Assembly (NCBI GenBank): GCA_963971285.1
Contig: OZ020244.1
Location: forward strand, 1,860,001-1,924,000
From: Astropecten irregularis
Taxonomy: Eukaryota > Echinodermata > Asteroidea > Paxillosida > Astropectinidae
DNA length: 64,000 nt
Direction: 5' to 3'
Numbering within the stretch: position 1 is the first letter of the stretch; the number at the start of each line of letters is the position of its first letter. The notes below the pieces were generated by a model. The model did not search any database. It had not been told where the DNA came from and saw only the letters and a program-made list of their open reading frames with translations. Below are positions 48,640 through 60,622 of this stretch, piece by piece. The translations under genes and the position numbers were made by a program.

Positions 48640-48912
48640 ATATTGTTCCCACTGATCTCTGTATGAAGACTGGATAGCTCATTGGTCATTGAGACTATAC
48701 TGTATAAACTGATCTCTCTATAAAATCCACTGATTTCTGTGTAAAATCCACTGATTTCTATATAAAGACAGGATATCTCATTGGTCATCGAGACTACTGT
48801 ATCCACTGACCTCTGTTATAGAGACTAGATAGCTCTTTGGGCATTGAGAGAATGAGAGTATTCAGTATTGTATTCACTCATTTCTGTATGAAGACTGGGT
48901 ATAGCTCATTGG
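48640..48912 (+). repeat. Degenerate tandem repeat around CCACTGATTTCTGTATGAAG
   Basis: Variants of ACTGATCTCTGTATGAAGAC and TAGCTCATTGGTCATTGAGA recur four or more times at irregular spacing. The minus-strand frame at 48546-48806 is only the translated repeat. Confidence 0.65.
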
Positions 48913-49610
48913 AAATGTTGTTGTATCCACTCGTAAGTTACCTCTTTTGGGCATATTTGCATGCATTTCAAGGAACCATAAATTGGTATACTTGCTGATG
49001 CCAAAACCTTTTTAAATTGGAGTCCTTCAAGAATGATTGATCAAGGAATAGGTCAAAGTCACTTAAAAGGTGACATACGTTACCGTGGAAATGTCCATTT
49101 AATATATCGTGATGGACCATGCACAATGCTTGTAGTAACTTACAAGCTATAGAGGGTCTTCTTTTTTGGAGTTATCTTAAAACGGACCGGTACACAGTTC
49201 TCATGATACCTGGGATTTTAATTATTTTGTATTAACGATAAACCCAGATTCTGATTTCTTACACATCACGAAGTAGCACTGACTTAAAGATTGGATCATT
49301 AACATGAGAACGTTCAACTTGCAAGATGGTCGAACTTGATTGATATTGACCAGCTGATTATCTATCCCATCTTCAAATAGACATTGGTGTGTGTTGCAGG
49401 TGCGTGTGTCCTAAAATGCGAGGATCCATCCGATATAGCTGTTGATGAAGGCTATACCTAGGTTTGGTGCCACGAACCAAAAAGCGGTGTACCTCAGTTC
49501 CCATACAGATTGACCTCTCATCACAGAACCATCAATCACAGACAAGTAATAAGTCCATGGCTCCAGTTTCCTCATAATACGAATCCTGTGCCTTAAAGCC
49601 TGGATTACCT

Positions 49611-49763
49611 GGGGTCGATTACTCGAAGCCCTACGATCGATCGTAACTCGAGTTACGAAGGATAGCCCATCGTAGATGGCCTATATTCTATGCGGGGCTG
49701 CCGTGCATCAAAGATCCTACGATTGATCGTAAGTTACAATGGGTTTGGTGAAATCGAGCCCTG
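49611..49763. mobile_element. Foldback MITE, same family, reversed
   Basis: GGGGTCGATTACTCGAAGCC to GGTTTGGTGAAATCGAGCCC. The interior TACGATCGATCGTAACTCGA matches the other copies in reverse. Confidence 0.8.
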
Positions 49764-49769
49764 GCGCCA

Positions 49770-49984
49770 TTCGGAGTACGGTACAGCGCATTTGTATTAA
49801 AAACAATATCTAGTTCGGAATTTTTTTTCATCGTTGTGTAAGCACCATACCTTAATGGATCTCTTTCTTGTGAAATAGGGCCTAGAAGTTGAACATTCAC
49901 ACCTGGGAATTCTAGAAAATGCGTCAATTCTGTTTTAATATCACTCGGATTTACTTTCGCAATATGTAGGTTTGCCAAAGGCAT
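49770..49984 (-). pseudogene. Possible retrotransposon ORF1 remnant
   Basis: A minus-strand frame starting MPLANLHIAKVNPSDIKTEL and continuing through THFLEFPGVNVQLLGP and ERDPLRYGAYTTMKKNSELD. The beta-alpha-beta-like pattern (LHIAKVNPSDI..ELTHFLEF..VNVQLL) recalls the small RRM-like domain of CR1/LINE ORF1 proteins. The frame is cut at its 3' end by a MITE (49611-49763). The assignment rests on pattern only and may be chance. Confidence 0.2.
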
Positions 49985-51986
49985 TCATGGGAGATGAACA
50001 GTTAGTCAGTGAATGTCAATGTGGTTGCCTCAATATGCAAAGATTTATTATAATAAACACTGGTTTCAGTCTTACATTGTTTCCCCGACAAAATATCTCC
50101 CTGCATGGGCTGAGATAGTTTTAAGTGAGGTCTGGAGAAATGCTTTTGAGGAGTTGCCAGCTAGCTTCAATGTAGAAATTAAGTTTTAAGATATGTTGAC
50201 AAACGAAGTTTTTAAAGCCATACAAAATTATAATTGGTACTGCGGATAAAATTGTCATTCCAGTTGACTTTTTATGTGTACCTTAAGTCTATTAAAAATC
50301 CTCCGTTCTTTCGGCCAACTATTTTACATTGCATCGCAGCTTAAAAGAGTAAATTATGTGCAATTTGTGTATATTTGCAACCTTTTGTAGATTATGTGAA
50401 TGGAACATGTACATGTAGACTTCTCAATATCTAGTGCTACATTCAGAGAGTAATTATATGGATTCGCCTACAACCTTTCAGATTTTCTTTTCAAAAATGC
50501 ACTGTAGTCGGTTTTATTCTGCGTTCTCACAGTTCAGTACACTGTGAGAGAATAAATACATCATTGGTTTTGTGCATTCCCCCGGGAACCCTCATGTCGT
50601 TTATACTTGGTTCGTTCGTTTAGCTTCCACGAGTCGAAACCAGTCAACCTGGCCGTCACCTTCTCGCTTGTTTTGTGCAGTAAACACGACATTCCCAGAT
50701 CGGGCTGCCCCATGAAAGCTAACCGAACGCACCCACTGATGGCATTGACCTTGTAAATGTGAAGGTTATGGTGACTGATAATGATGCAGTGAGCAATGCA
50801 TTATCCATATACCCATGCTTAGACGTAGGATCCGAGTAACCTTGATGTACATGTACGCATCATTAAGCATCACCATTTACTAGCGCATTATGCATCTTCA
50901 CTGTACATGAACGTCAGTTGTATTTTCCTGACGATATATACATCCAGTGATTGTTTTTCCAAGTATGATGGCCAGTTTATTTTGTCTGTTAATGTCTACA
51001 TTTTAATTCAATTAGTGTGCATGGTCATTTATTAGCCTGATTTCCCAGTGTGTTTGTCCATGTCTGCAATTACTCTGCATGCACATGTTTCATTTTGTGA
51101 AGCCATACTACATCAATCTGGTGACTGGTGAGCAAAGAGTAAAGATGACTACATGTTATGATGATTCAGAATTTTAATCACAGATTCGCCAAACCTTTTT
51201 TCGGAATTGATTGAGCAGACAATTCTGGCTCTATCCATCATTGTGCATATGGAATTTAATATTCAGTCACAAAATAATGAAAAATGCTGCATCATCATGA
51301 ATTAGTAATGTTTAGTAGTGACAATGATACCATTCCTAATCCTCATTTTATGTCGTTCTGATGCAACAAACACCCAGCCCAGCCAGACCAATATACTCAC
51401 GTGTAACGACAGAAAAATGCTAATCGTTTTCACAAATGGCTTGCCGTGCTTGTCGTGGTCTATATTATATTTTATAACCGGTAACCATGGTACCGTTGAC
51501 GCTACATTTGCCTTCTCTCACTGGCAGCGTTGCGTGCATGCATGGAGTGTATTCGTAGAGTGTAGTGTGAGATGGGAATACTGTGTATATGGATGTGCTG
51601 ACTGCTCGGCAAGAATCTGTCATTGCCTTTAAAGATGGATGACAAGAAGGTCTCTAAGTCTTTGATTGGAGCACATTTCACTCCAAGATGCCACCTCCTT
51701 CTATCAAGCTGAAGATATCAATCAACTAGACCTACCTTTCCTTCGCGCTCGCTGTTGGTTTTTACAAGCCTTTAACAGCCTTTGGGTTATCACCCAGAGT
51801 GCTGTTCTGTGCGGTCTAATGACTGCACACTGCCGTCAAATTGTTCCGATATAGTTCAAGTTTTGACACGTTGTGGCGGAAAGAAAAATAGGCCAAATTT
51901 GATTGGGTTTGGAGACAAGCCTGTATTCCTTGGAGGGTTGCTACTTAAAGGTGTATACACTGTTCTCATCCAGTTCTGTTTTATTT

Positions 51987-52346
51987 TAAAATGCTTGGAG
52001 TTAGGAGGGCCTGACGTTTCGATCCTAGCAGGATCTTTCTCGAAGGCTATATGATCAGAGTTAGGAGGGCCTGCTGTTTTCAATCCTAGCAGGATCTTTC
52101 CCAAAGGCTATAAATGGTCAGAGTTGGGAGGACATGATATTTCAATCCTAGCAGGATCTTTCCTAAAGGCTAAATGGTCAGAGTAATAAGAGGGCCTGGC
52201 GTTTCTATCCAAGCAGAATCTTTCTCGAAGACTAAAAGTCCTGCGATGATCGAAACGGCAGGCCATTCTATAACTCCAAGCATTTTATATATTCCATGTC
52301 CATTATTTTGGCTGATGAGCAGTTTGCAGAAGTTTATTACTTGCAC
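51987..52346. mobile_element. Family 2 foldback element with four inverted units
   Basis: Four inverted units follow each other (51995-52050, 52058-52110, 52117-52165, 52185-52230) with spacers reading ATGGTCAGAGTTAGGAGG-like words. They face a degraded direct unit and the complete tail ending at AGAAGTTTATTACTTG. It links the dispersed element with the tandem form seen as minisatellites at 14.5 and 18-19 kb. Confidence 0.75.
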
Positions 52347-52587
52347 TGTTTTATTTTAGTGTCGAGAAACTAGCTAGGGCATTTAAAATCAAGTTCTGCT
52401 TAGATTCAAGTATTCCACTTCGTGAATATGCACGGATCAACAATGGTACATGTACATCATTAGCAATGGCCTTGACTATACGCTGTTCAAATTACTCCTG
52501 CTTTTCTATTCAATGTATTGCTATTTCATTTCACTTGGCATGGCATTGGAAAATAATGAGAGAAACGTGCACAATGAAAGTTCTTTC

Positions 52588-52918
52588 GTAAAGGTACTAT
52601 CACACGTTTGTAGGAAACCGAAACATAAATGTTCACATATTTACGTATAACTTACAGGGTATAAAGATGGACCTGGTACAAATATTTTGTTCTGCCTAAA
52701 ATGATGTATTTATTCCAGAAATGAGTAAAACAAAAGACCGAAAAAAATATATTTCCGAGAGATAAACCCCACAATATTACAATTACTTTAACAATTGCTT
52801 TGTGTTTCCAATTGAACTAAAGATTTCACAGGTTTGTTTTTATTCCATGACAAATCAAATTATGAACAGACCGCAGCTGTTCTCTCGCCTTTACCTAACG
52901 TATTATACTACCTTTAAA
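52588..52918 (+). mobile_element. TIR-A element, diverged copy
   Basis: Ends GTAAAGGTACTATCACAC and GTATTATACTACCTTTAAA. The left half matches the family (ACAGGGTATAAAGATGG, CAGAAATGAGTAAAAC); the right half is diverged. Confidence 0.7.
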
Positions 52919-53164
52919 GAGATGTTTACCATTTTAATGGGTTAGTAAATATGATTGAGCGCTATCTTGCCTTGTAATGACCATAAACAACGTCGATATG
53001 AAATTTCAGATTTAAATCTGAATTTTTGTTTAGCTTTTAACTCAGAATTTCAGAGGTTTTGTATACGCCTGCTCTGTACAAATGTATAGGAATTATCTTT
53101 TAAATTTCAGCTTTTTCCTTGGTGTTTTCAGATTTATTTTTATGTGGCCACTCATATCCCTGAA

Positions 53165-53335
53165 GCAACTATTTGTGATGATAACTAGAACAGGCTAGTC
53201 GAAACGTTGAGACCTAACCAAAAGTGCAACGAAATAAGAAGTGCGAAAGTACGAACGAATATTACATGGGTGTTTCCGCAAACCGATCCACGTACTTATT
53301 GTCACTATGCAAAGCCCCAAATCTGTCTTCATTTC
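53165..53335 (+). mobile_element. Family 1 copy with decayed hammerhead core
   Basis: Reads GTGATGA (53175-53181; C3 changed to G), extra T, AACTAG, AACAGG, CTAGTC, GAAAC (53201-53205), GTT, GAGACC (53209-53214), then a full tail ending around CAAAGCCCCAAATCTGTC. The tail end marks the likely element boundary. Confidence 0.6.
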
Positions 53336-53394
53336 CAATATTAAAACGATTATATTTACCATTGATGAATATTTCAAAGCAGATTTATTAATTG

Positions 53395-53455
53395 CTTAGA
53401 GTTGGGAGGGCCTGACGTGTTTCGATCCTAGCGGGATCTTTATCGAAGGCTATAA
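53395..53455 (-). repeat. Family 2 solo unit
   Basis: On the minus strand: ATAGCCTTCGATAAA, GATCC, CGCTA, GGATC, GAAACACGTC, AGGCCCTCC. The stem is perfect and position 8 is A. Confidence 0.65.
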
Positions 53456-54183
53456 CGATTTATTTAGATTATATTTATTAATTGATTTTAAGGAACATTT
53501 AGATTGAGAAGAAGAAATCAAGTAGTTTGAGTATATACCTTGCTTTATGGTTTGAGGCACGGTGTTATAACCGTACTCCTTCGGGGTTATTGGTTTAACA
53601 AAGCAAAACAGAACACTTTAATTAACAGTCCTCCTCTCCCGCTATGAACCTAATTGTGTTAACTCCTTCCTCCTCCACTCCCCACGGAGCAGCATCATAC
53701 AACAAGATGCTGTCAATGGTATATCAGTGAGCCACTGACTGTACACAGTGTGTAATCTATCAGGTGAACCTGTTAGAACGGGCGGGGAAGACAGCAGCAT
53801 TGATACCCTGGAGAGATATAATGTGAAAGATCGCCTCTGGGTTCACTTCAAGGAGAAAGAATAAAACCCACCGCCAACGACACCATGCTAGAGATATATA
53901 CCTTCCTGTGCTTTGCCGTCCAGCTTAAAGCCACAAATATGCAATATGCCTTTTATTTCTATGTACTCTAACTCCCTAAAGTAGGCTTGAGCGCACGTGT
54001 TACATTTCTGTCTTGGCTAAGCTGGGATGCATAGGCCTAATTAATTAATTGATTAGTGTACCTTTATTTGAAATGCCTTAGCTTTGATTGGCAAGTTAAA
54101 ATAATGAGTCTGTTATGGATTGGTATAATGCGACTGTAGCCGATTGCAATTTGATGTACATGTATATAAGCAGTTAATATTTC

Positions 54184-54245
54184 AATTACTTGGAGTTATG
54201 AGGGCCTGACGCGTTTCGATCCGAGAAGGATCTTTATCAGTTTTT
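54184..54245 (-). repeat. Family 2 solo unit closest to a canonical hammerhead box
   Basis: On the minus strand: CTGATAA (54240-54234), extra A, GATCC, TTCTC, GGATC, GAAAC, GCGTC, AGGCCC. It differs from CTGANGA only at G8 (A). Stem II is perfect. It suggests that family 2 derives from a CTGATGA-containing ancestor. Confidence 0.6.
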
Positions 54246-54587
54246 ATCTTAATTCCAATCAAGAATCTGAGACAAGCAAGCCTACAAATTAAACATTGCT
54301 ATGTTGAGTCTGTTAAAGCTTACAGCCCTCGCGAAATCGCTTACCAATGTAATATATTTATCAATCCATATTCAATATGTCAGCTAGACGCCGCACAATT
54401 AAGCCTACCTGGAAAAACCAGCCGTTTTCCACTCCTCAAATGAGTATAATATCGTCGAGAACCGACTTGCCATTATAAGTCGGTTCAATTTGATCGACTC
54501 ATTTCATGTTAAGTGTTTCTCATTGTCGACAGCCAAGTTCGTAATCGACATTTGTTTCAAGCCAAGTATTTAACTTTTATTCAAATA

Positions 54588-54775
54588 CAAGTAATAAACT
54601 GCTCATCAGCCAAAATGAACTGAAATATAATTATAAAATGCTTGGAGTTAGGAGGGCCTGACACGTTTCAATCCTTGCAGGATCTTTCTCAAAGGCTAAA
54701 TGACGAAGGACAAGAACATGTAAGTGAAAGAAACACACATGAATGGATGAGAGGATCGAAACAAATACATTTTTT
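54588..54775 (-). mobile_element. Family 2 element, tail plus unit plus interior
   Basis: The inverted tail (TACAAGTAATAAACTGCTCA) leads to a unit whose minus strand reads GCCT, TTGAGAA (54692-54686), extra A, GATCC, TGCAA, GGATT, GAAAC, GTGTC, AGGCCC. The interior shares AAGAACATGTAAG and GAATGGATGAGAGGATCG with other copies. Confidence 0.7.
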
Positions 54776-56484
54776 TTTCGATGCTTCCTAGAAAAATTTC
54801 AAAAAGTATATCCACCGGTAGGAATCATTAAAAAAATGACTATATCAATTCCCTTTTCGTTTTTGTGGTATTTTTATAATGTAGAATGCCTTAGATATTG
54901 TCATATCTTTCTCCATGCGGACAGTCTGAACTTCCAATGCATTTTCCATCAAATTAGATGCCCTCATATTTTCATTCAGTAATGACATGTCGAGGATGTG
55001 TATAATACTGTATTGAAGCAGCTAAAGTGAGTTGGCTGTTTACTTTAATGGCGACCTTGGTAGTCAGAAAATGTACGGTGAATTACTCGACTCAGTCTAA
55101 CCATGGAGGAACAATAAACCACTGTGAATCACAGTGAATGGGATCCTTGATAGAAATTGAAATAATTTATAGTGATGTGGGTCAGAAAATCCTGAATGTC
55201 GCCACATTCACAAGAAACGTAGATCCTTTCCGTCAAATCTTTGGAATTCAACTGATTGAAAAGTTGAAATTGCTTGATATATGAGGTCTGTAAAGTAATT
55301 GACTTTAACGCATGATATAATCATGTTAAAGACATCATTCGGTGCAGTTTCACAGTATTGCAGGTTGTTTGGCGAAACCATTATTCCTAAAACCGTTTTG
55401 ACTATAAATCCGGATCGTGCATAAACTAATGATAGGCCTTTATGTATTTAATCGTGAAAATAAGGCAAATTAATCATAAAAATCAATGATTGGGCCTTCC
55501 TTTGAGGATGTATCATCTGAAACACGAGATTAATAACTTGCTTTAATTCCCCAGATTTTTATTCCATAAATAAGTTCGTAATATTGGGACAAAATCTCAA
55601 AAATTGGCAGATATTTCGTTGATGTTTTTAACGATGTTGGAGAAATATGTATTACACAGAAATTGCCATATGTGTCTATATAAAATGTACATTTGTTCTT
55701 TAATCAACCACGAAGAGATGTCATATATTTACCCATTTTCTTAAAGAGTATTGTCACTACTCGTGCCTCGATTTGGTGGAATTACACTTATATTTATTCA
55801 AGCGTTTTCTTTAGTAAGGTTTGACCTCACTACAGGTTTGTCTATGTTTGTTTAGCCATATGGAAATTAGTGGTATTACCTCATTTCTGCAAGCTTATAG
55901 TGCATTGGGACGACCACTCATGCAAACACAAGGGGAAATGGGAATATAGAAAGGCAGCAAGGAAAGTAAAAGGTTGTGTACCCCTGCCAGTGCCTTGAAG
56001 ATGAGTAATGGAATATCAGTGGGATCGAGGGTGTAAAGTGGCTGCTGGCTGCCCAGATGGCAAAGTCAAGCCACATGTCACGCTTCGGTGCACATCAAAC
56101 GTCATTCATATCCCCCTCCTACCATGATCCTTATCTCATCCTGATATATCGCTCTCTCCCCACACGCCATCTTTACATTCCTTGACCTCTGGCATCAAAA
56201 GTCTTAAGCAAATATGGAATAATACCACAATCCACTTAGCGTTAATAAGGTTATAAGCTTATTAGTCTACCAGCCAAAGTGCCCTGCTACTGAGAGACGT
56301 AAGTGGATTTGTTAGCCAATCACGCCCACTCTACATGTCACGTGGGTGTGGGTGTGTGTTTATCCACTAGGAATGGATTGTAATTGAATGCACTTCTTTA
56401 CAAACAGCGTCTACCATGTGTTTTATTTTCTCTCTATTTGACCACTGACGTTAAAATCTGAATGTGATGTTCACGACATCATAA

Positions 56485-56682
56485 GCTGCTTGGAGTTAGG
56501 AGGACCTGGCGCGTTTCGATCTAGCACAGGATCTTTATAGAAGGCTAAAAAGCCTTCGTTTAATATCCTGATTGGATCGGAACGCGTCAGGCCCTCCTAA
56601 CTCCAAGCATTTGATAAATTTCTGGTCATAATTTTGGCTGATGAATAGTTTGCAGCAGTTTATTACTTGTATAATATAAGTT
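56485..56682. mobile_element. Family 2 compact foldback element
   Basis: An inverted unit (56490-56545) faces a direct unit (56555-56605) with the matched spacer GGCCCTCCTAACTCCAAGC, followed by the tail TTTTGGCTGATGAATAGTTT and AGCAGTTTATTACTTG. Confidence 0.7.
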
Positions 56683-57293
56683 GAGACAATTATAACAGCG
56701 TCTATTAAACTGACTTCAATTCACTTCACTTACGCACTTACATTTTCTGTTCACCTGACCAAATACAGATTGTAATATCGCTTGTTCTATCCTATAGTGA
56801 ATTTACATGTCATAAACAAACTGTTTATAAACTGAGAGTCTTGCTAAGAAAACATTGGTAACATTTCTTTCAAATTGAATTATCTCAATATCCTACAAGG
56901 TGATTTGTATTGAGCGGTGCTTGAAGGGACTGTTATGGTCCCGACACCTCGGGCTTTTAAATGTTGAAGTATCACACCTGATTGTACATGTACGATGTTC
57001 ATGTATGACCCGGTATGTGATCGAGTTTATCGATTTAAATGCCACAATACTGCAGTGGATCCTCTCACATGTCGATAATGCTAAGTCCCATGCTGTAATC
57101 TATACACTTAGCACTGTCAAATGACACTGACAACCTTTTTTATATTCATTTATTTATTGATGAATTTTTACACTCTCTGCGTTCTTGTGTTTAGAAATCA
57201 AACACTTTTGTTTACCGTAAATCATGCAAACATGCTTAAAAGACCATCGTGTATTCTTATAGGCCTATGTCGCAATCGTGACAGGTGTTTGCA

Positions 57294-57668
57294 CTTAAAG
57301 GTATAATACATGATTGGTAAAGGTCACAGAACAGCACTCACACTTTGTCTGATCAAACATGTACATGGAATAATAAACCTGCGAAAATTTGAGCTCAATC
57401 TGACATCTGAGTCACGAGAAAATAGCGAAAACTCGACTCAATTTTTCTTCTGAAACATAAAGAATGGTTTTGATATTACCCCGAGATCAAAACTGTTTTC
57501 GGTCTTTGTTTCTAATTTCTGGATAAATACAGCATTTCAGGCGGATATATTTTAACGGTATGTTCTACTAGCACTATCTTAATTATCTTAATACCCTGAA
57601 AGTTATATAGGTAAATCTGTGAACATTTCTATTTGTGGGTATGTTATCAAACCTGTAGTGTATACATT
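57294..57668 (-). mobile_element. TIR-A element, diverged, reversed
   Basis: TTAAAGGTATAATACATGAT at one end. The other half carries GGATAAATACAGCATTTCAG, TTAACGGTATGTTCTAC and GTAAATCTGTGAACATTTCT. Confidence 0.65.
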
Positions 57669-58589
57669 TCAATGTTTGAATGGTCAACGTGTTTAAAACA
57701 TGATGGCATCAGAGTTAAGAATTATTTGAACACTAAACTCATGTTTTTTGCATTAGGCCATAGGTGTTTCCTTCAGTCTGTTTGTCTCTTTGTTGGGCTA
57801 TTGGTTTGATTGTTTGTTGGCTGCTTTCCTATAGGTTGATTGGCTGGATGACCCCGCCCCTCCTCGGTTGGTTAGTTGGTCTGTCTGTTGGTCGTAGGAT
57901 TTGTTTGTTGTGATGCCCATTCGAACTGTTTGTAAAATAAACCCGGTGCCAGATCATCAAACCTAGAAAAACACGCGCACGGGAATAAACACATAATACT
58001 TCATCCTGTGGCCTCAACTGGAAATTGCACGGTGGCGATGTAAGCCATGCTCACTGATGAAACTACATCCTCAAGGTAGAAGAGACGAGTTTATCATCAT
58101 CCAGCATGGATCAAGCTGGCTCTAACAGAGATGCTATACACATCATCGCCATATTTATCTTACGAGAAGGCACTACAAATAATGATCTCCTTCACTCCGT
58201 TCAGTATGTGTATCTTAGTATCTTACTTTCTTAGCGATAGGTATAATGCCTTGATGCTTGGCTTGCTGTTTTACCTTAATCCTTTTCTGGCCAGGCGACA
58301 TCAAAGCAAACATCCATCCGCAAATTAGCGGTGTGCATGGATCTCTGACACCGCACCCTGAGAGAAATCCCCAGGTCATTCAAGCGTGGATGGATTCTTG
58401 TCAGCCATTGGCAGACGTAAGAGCAGCTTGGTGTTAATTGGTTTGGCTTCAGTGATAAAGAAGGCTTAGTGCAGTCTGATGTTCATTTTAAAGAGGTCCT
58501 ATTTTTCTCCTGCTAGTTGAATTGATATAGGCCTATACAAGTAATATTAAATTGCTCCAAACTTTCATCAACTAGGACCTATATAACCT

Positions 58590-58790
58590 TAAAGGTAATA
58601 TCGTACTTTGGTTTTTATCAAATAAATACAGATTCATGTGCGAAAATATCAAGGAAGATAAAGAAACAGTCATCTGTGAAAATTTCAGTCCCATACGGTG
58701 CCCACTTTTTGAGAAAACAATGAAAAACGGCCACAGTATTTCTGAAGTCTTTTCTCTTTTATTTTTGATCTTTAAAAGATTTTATCTTGA
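58590..58790 (-). mobile_element. TIR-A element, half copy
   Basis: CTTAAAGGTAATATCGTACT, then TACAGATTCATGTGCGAAAA, GTGCCCACTTTTTGAGAAAA and TTTGATCTTTAAAAGAT; the second half is absent. Confidence 0.75.
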
Positions 58791-59164
58791 TCAAAATGTT
58801 AGAAAATAAGAATCGCAAGAGATGTTACTGGTTACGTTAGAAACGTTCGAGAAACTTAACGCCACAAATGGCAATACGTGTGAGCTGTTTGATCGCGTGA
58901 GTTGTATTCAGCTCACGTTCAGCAAACAACCATGTGCACTTGACATAACGATTCAATTACTCGTACTGTAACCTTACCCAGAATGTATTAACTCGCTAAA
59001 TACCTGGAAATCATTGATTACGTGTAGCCAGGGTCGCTTTGCCCAAGTTCATGTTGTACTACGGGTACCAGTGCAAATTGATGCATGCTTGCACGTACAG
59101 AACGCTTAGCCACAACTTCCCCACAAGATATAATGTAGCAAGTTATAAGATTAACACTTTGTTT

Positions 59165-59258
59165 TTAAAGGTAATATCATACTTTGGTTTTTGTCAAAGA
59201 AATACAGATTCATGGGCAAAGATATCAAGGAAGATACAGTAACAGTCATCTGTGAATT
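59165..59258 (-). mobile_element. TIR-A element, terminal fragment
   Basis: TTTAAAGGTAATATCATACT, then AAATACAGATTCATGGGCAA and ACAGTAACAGTCATCTGTGA, where it stops. Confidence 0.75.
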
Positions 59259-60179
59259 ATTCTGAGGATTCTATTTTTGTTTCAATAAAGTCTTAAAATG
59301 ACCGTGGCATTGAGTTTGCCGTATATGAGAAAAAACTGATACAATCTGACACTTCTTCTGCATTGAGACGGCTATGCGCGCTTTAAACACTGCCGTACTA
59401 CTGAATATTCAGTATGTATGTATGTGACGTCATAGCACAGTTGGCCAATCATGCGCACGGATTGACAGGCAGCTGATGGTTACGGGCGCGAGTGCAATCG
59501 GTCGCTGGATTTCCCTGCAAAAAAAAAATGTTTTTAAGGACAGAAAACTGTCTCGCAGGACGGAGCCGATAGAGCAGATGGACAGATACCGGTAGATAAT
59601 CCATGATGAGATGAGATGTTGTTTGAATATATTCTGCAAATCTTCCTTAGATATTATTTTGGTTTATTGAGGTAGAATCTACCTCCATGGTTTGATAAGG
59701 AACTACCATACACCTTGCAGAGATAATGAATGGCTGACTGCACACTGACATCGCTGGATATTGAGAAATTAAGCTGATTATGCTAACAATGGCTTCTAAC
59801 GGAAGTGCTTCTGTAATACACACTATGGAAGATAACGGTGAACCGTTATTTTATAATGTACCATTTGGCATTTGATTCCATGATCTGATGGACCAACACT
59901 TGCACTGCTTACAGAGGCTACTGGTCACGTGTGCAGATGCTACTCACCCCTGCCCATCACTAGACTGTGTATATGAGTATCCAGCATTAATAAACCATGC
60001 TGCTTCAAGGACCAAGAATATTATCTAGTTGGACCAACTATACATCAGCAAACCTTGAATAGAGATATTGTTAGTGTTTTAACAATGCACATGTAGGATG
60101 TATATGATCGTGTCATAATGATATGCATAGTGAGTAATTAATACCACGAGCAGTGACTGTATGCAGTATAGTACACGGA

Positions 60180-60622
60180 CTATACACAGTACAGACGTAC
60201 GTGGGTGTGCACGTAGCGTAGCACGGCGTCATCTGCTACGGTGATATGTGTCACTAGGTTTCACTGCACACCTGAACTTGGGGAAATTATCACATAGGGA
60301 GGACGTTCGGCGTTGGCACGCAGGTTTTCTTGAGGGAGTAAAGCATGTCCTCCCATGCATAATCGCCAAGTCCAGGACAACATTACGGTCTAGTGACAGG
60401 GTCATCGAACTTGGTATACACCTGGTTTCTTGTCAGTGTGTTGATGAGGATGCTGCGAGGAGGTAAGGCGGTTATGGACTGTTGTTCCACCCAGTGTTTC
60501 CCGCTAGGATATCAGGCTTGGACTTGGATGGAATGTCATGGTGATTACTAGTGGAGCTGGATCGTACCTTGGTTGCCTACAAGCAGCACCTCACAGCCAG
60601 CTTGTGTGTCCCCTGACCAGGC
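60180..60622 (+). other. GC-rich upstream region, possible 5' UTR exon with splice donor
   Basis: This stretch is clearly richer in G and C than its neighbours and precedes the signal-peptide exon. An AG|gtaagg donor occurs at 60462/60463 and a plausible acceptor (cagcacctcacag) ends at 60596, which would define a short 134-base intron before the exon with the start codon. The open frame 60248-60466 here resembles no known family and is more likely untranslated. The exact start of transcription is not visible. Confidence 0.25.

Larger units (their letters stand above)
47172..51986. other. Intergenic DNA, no gene recognised
   Basis: Holds the MITEs at 48.1 and 49.6 kb, a degenerate tandem repeat at 48.7 kb and a doubtful ORF1 remnant. 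The frames at 51318-51854 do not resemble known proteins. Confidence 0.4.
54776..60179. other. Intergenic DNA upstream of the signal-peptide exon
   Basis: Contains one family 2 element and three TIR-A copies. No exon was recognised. Promoter elements for the downstream gene cannot be placed with confidence. Confidence 0.4.

Noticed and set aside
48546-48806. 86-codon protein with repeated EISGFY on the minus strand
   Set aside because: Translation of a degenerate tandem repeat.
51318-51854. Two successive plus-strand frames (104 and 62 codons)
   Set aside because: No recognisable domain, no plausible splice arrangement joining them.
56625-56682. CTGATGA in the family 2 tail (GGCTGATGA) as a hammerhead core
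   Set aside because: No following stem with GAAA; the copy here reads CTGATGAATAG and belongs to the conserved tail, not a core.
58050-58062. CTGATGAAAC as a hammerhead core
   Set aside because: CTGATGA is directly followed by AAC without any stem II, so it cannot fold as a hammerhead.
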